Of a DNA stretch of 32,487 nt, positions 29,635-32,487 are shown piece after piece. The stretch is taken from assembly GCA_049999765.1 (NCBI GenBank), contig JBNGIQ010009042.1, positions 81,959 through 114,445 on the forward strand, in the 5' to 3' direction. Both the position numbers and the translations under genes were made by a program. The DNA is from Phaeoceros laevis. Its lineage: Eukaryota; Anthocerotophyta; Anthocerotopsida; Notothyladales. Under the pieces are notes generated by a model. That model ran no database searches and was not told the origin of the DNA. It was given only the letters and a program-made list of their open reading frames with translations. The stretch's first letter is position 1. Every line of letters starts with the position of its first letter.

Positions 29635-31860
29635 GCAAAAGGGTGGCCAAACCGGATGTCTTTCATGTGGCCCTCCATTATCTCTGCACATGCTGAACGG
29701 GGGCAACCTAGTGATGCCATTCTATTGTACAATGAGATGCGCAGCTCAGGTTTGGAGGATTGGCATTCAGCCTAACTCTTTTGTTTGCAACTGCCTCGAA
29801 AATAGATATGCACAATGCGGCGAGTTGGAAGATGCAGGCAAATCGTTTGACAGTCTGTCGACAAGGAATGCAGTAACATGGAATACCATGATAACTGGAT
29901 TTGCTGAACATGGGCTCGGTCCTCAGGCGCTCACATTGTATGCAAGAATGGTGCAGAAGGCCTGATTTTAGCAGACAGAGTTCTGTTTGCTTGCCTCCTG
30001 AAGGCTTGTTCAAGTGCTGGTGCTCTACTGTAGAGCCGGCAGCTGCATTTAGGGATTGTAAAGACACGACTACTTGAAGGTATCGTAGTACTGGGCACTT
30101 GTCTAGTAAATATGAATGCAAAGTGTGCCAGTTGGAAAGAAGCACGCAAGCTGTTTGACAGTCTAGCCACAAGGGATGTGGTGCCCAGCATGGACTGCCA
30201 TGATCAGTGGGTACGCTGAGCACGGGCTTGCTCCCCAGGTGCTCGCTTTGTATGCAAGGATGGAGCAGGAAGGCATGATTCTAGCAGACAGTTTTGCGTT
30301 TGCTTGCCTCCTGAAGGCTTGTGCTGGTGCTCTACAGTAGGGCATGCAGCAGCACTTAGGGATCGTGGAAGAGGACTACTTGAAGGTGACGTAGTACTGG
30401 GCACGTGTCTTGTAGATATGGGTTGATCGCATTGCTATATGCCTGCAGAGTCATGGGGACATAGAGCCGGGGATGCGGTATACAAGTGCTGGTGCTCTAC
30501 AGCAGGGCAGGCAGCTGCACTCAGAAGGGTTGTGAAAAAAGGAGTACTTGAAGGTGATGTAGTACTGGGCAATTGTCTTGTAAATATGCATGCGAAAAGT
30601 GGCTAGTTGGAAGATGCACGCACAGTGTTTGACAGCCTGCCACAAGGGATGCGGTAACATGGACTGCCATGATACATGGGTATGCTGAGCAGGCTCAGTC
30701 CCCATGGCCAGGCCCTCACATTGTATGCAAGTATGGAGCAGGAAAGCCTGATTTTAGCAAACAGGTTTACGTTTGCTTGCCTCCTGAAGGCTTGTACAAG
30801 TGCTGGTGCTCCAGCGCAGCGCAGACAGCTGCATTCAGAGATTGTGGAAGGTGGACTGCTTGAAGAAGATGTGGTACTGGGCACTTTTCTCGTATATGTG
30901 TATTGCAAAGTGTGGCCAGGTGGAAGATGCACGCAAGCTGTTTAACAGTCTGGCCACAAGGGATGTGGTAACATGGACTCTTATGATAAATGGTTATGGT
31001 AGGAACAATGAAGGCAACAAGGCTGCAGCCTGTTTTGAAGAGATGATGCTGGCTGGTATTCAGCCTGGTGAGACCACATTTACTTGCCTTCTTGTCGTAT
31101 GCAGCCATGCGGGGCTGGTCAGTAAGAGTCGACAGTATTTTGATGCCATGGTTAAACAGCATGGCCTCAACCCGACAGCTGAGCATTGTGTGTGCATGAT
31201 TAATCTTCTTGGGCGGGCACGCCATTTAGGTGAGGCGGAGAAGGTGGTGAAATCAGCTAGGTGTGAAAAGGAGGATGTTGGGTTGATGTAATTGTTGAAT
31301 GCCTGCAAGAGTCATGGGGATTTAGAGGACGACCACGGTGTTTTGGAAGTCTTGTTGAGTTGGATCCTCGGACCGTCTCTGCTTACGTATGCAGGTGTAG
31401 ATAGGTGGGCGGATGTAGATAGAATCGGGAGGTTGATAAAGTTGGCAGGAGCTAGCAAGTAACCTGCAGTGGCAGGCATGGAGGTGACCAAGCAGGCGCA
31501 CACAGGGGTGACCTTTCACGCATGGTTCGGAGCACAAATGAGCGTTTGAAGGAGGAAAGAAACCGTGTACCACACACTAAGCTGGTGTTGAAGCCCGTGT
31601 CTGAGAAGGAGAAGGAGGATCAACTGTTTGGGCATGCTGAGAAGCTAGCTTTGGCGTTTGGTCTTTCGACACTCCCGATGGCACACCTCTACCGGTAACC
31701 AAAAACCTGCGGATGTGCAGGGACAGCCACTCTTCCACCGAGATTATGTCAAGGGTGGAAAAGAGGGACATCGTTGTACGGGACGCATACCGTGTGCATC
31801 GATCGAGAAAGCCCACCTGCCTGCTGGTAATGCTCTAGGCAGTGGTTACTCAGGGTAGCC
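29635..31860 (+). pseudogene. Decayed PPR-DYW:KP copy, close relative of the 13-15.8 kb gene
   Basis: The copy starts inside the PPR array at the position matching about 13766 of the intact gene (AAAAGGGTGGCCAAACC), so it lacks the whole N-terminus. It then follows the intact gene at DNA level through PPR triplets, E motifs and much of the DYW domain (KLVLKPVSEKEKEDQL near 31580, HAEKLALAFGL near 31635). Damage includes a deletion of about 95 bases near 29758, a frameshift near 29953, TAG codons at 30031, 30338 and 30604, TAA at 31288, and TAA at 31460 directly in the KP box (AAG-TAA-CCT against AAG-AAA-CCT in the intact gene). A piece resembling the E region is misplaced at about 30425-30480. 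The GRH terminus is lost. Close DNA similarity implies a fairly recent duplication. Confidence 0.9.
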
Positions 31861-32487
31861 CCTTCAAAATGGCTGACGGTGTGACTATCCAATAGGGCAT
31901 GTCAAACATCACCCGGGGGGATGACGCTTCGCCCTCGAAGCCGGGAATGCTGAGATGATTACTCTATAGGTACTCCTGAATGATTTCCGCTGCGTTACCA
32001 AGGTTGCGCAGGGGTTCCGAGGTCGCATCTGACGGGAGATACCCCTTCTATAACACAAGAAATTGCCATTGCCGTCGTACTCGCCTATGTTGCAGGATTC
32101 GATCGACTTCAAATTCTTCCCTTCCCGCAGACCAAATCGGAGGTGGTCTATGTGGTAGTGCTCCATAATAAGGACGTAACAATGAAACATGGAATGCGAT
32201 CTGGGTAATTATGTGGTTTCTTGAAAGGACACTACGGAATACCGTTTGCACATGCCCACATAGTTGAAAAAAAGCACACTTTACTTGCAAAAAAACACAA
32301 ATGCATACACTTTTGACCCCATTTTGCCCAAATGCAACTTCATTTTTGCTCAACATCAACTTATTTTTTGCCCAACTATGTTGTCCTTTCCCGCCCCAAC
32401 TTTTGGCCAAGTCACTCACATATTTTTGAGCTATTTCACTCGCATTTCAGCATTTTGTGCACTTGAAGTTAAAGTTACACATGCATT
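31861..32487. other. Right-edge stretch, no gene identified
   Basis: A minus frame at 31909-32190 (MEHYHIDHLRFGLREGKNLK, then CATLVTQRKSFRSTYRVIIS) has protein-like composition but I do not recognise it. From 32260 on the sequence is AT-rich and repetitive (TTTGCCCAA, TTTTTGC runs). The feature could be the edge of a mobile element. Confidence 0.3.

Noticed and set aside
22395-31860. Idea that U-to-C editing could restore the TAG/TAA stops in the pseudogenes
   Set aside because: Such editing acts on organelle transcripts, and frameshifts, deletions and an inversion also disable these copies.

Overview
This is a nuclear window from a land plant, most likely a fern; a lycophyte or hornwort is less likely. 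The genes have spliceosomal introns and plant-type families (a thylakoid-targeted protein, a glyoxal-oxidase-like protein, RPN8). A cluster of PLS-class pentatricopeptide repeat (PPR) genes carries a C-terminal DYW domain of the KP type, which is known mainly from ferns, hornworts and lycophytes and is tied to U-to-C RNA editing in organelles. Two 10-N gaps show that this is a draft assembly.

Left third (1-12.7 kb). A PPR gene fragment runs off the left edge. A 4-exon SLC4/BOR-family anion transporter (2531-7033, +) follows, with an unusual ~155-residue N-terminal extension and a ~640-residue Ser-rich tail. A 3-exon short-chain dehydrogenase (7397-8618, +) converges on a 2-exon secreted glyoxal/galactose-oxidase-like protein (8731-10476, -). 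A 4-exon small protein with thylakoid-type targeting (11893-12705, -) comes next, with a G-box and a TATA-like element upstream.

Middle (13-22 kb). An intact but gapped single-exon PPR-DYW:KP gene (13061-15763, +) is followed by a PPR remnant and minisatellite-like sequence. An 11-exon NSA1/WDR74-like WD40 ribosome-biogenesis gene (18132-20341, -) and the 8-exon proteasome lid gene RPN8 (20461-21974, +) stand head to head, with start codons 119 bp apart. I rebuilt all exons of these two genes by splice phase.

Right third (22.4-32.5 kb). Two decayed KP-type PPR copies (22395-24126 and 29635-31860, +) flank a repeat-rich, gene-poor stretch with tandem repeats, an inverted repeat pair, and a broken minus-strand gene (27644-28468). 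That broken gene resembles the restriction-endonuclease-like domain of Crinkler/RHS-type proteins and carries two perfect hairpins.

Together the window shows ordinary housekeeping genes interleaved with a birth-and-death cluster of candidate U-to-C editing factors: one near-intact member, two pseudogenes, a short remnant and a further PPR fragment. The decayed copies show an internal inversion, a misplaced domain fragment and repeated CAG-to-TAG changes.
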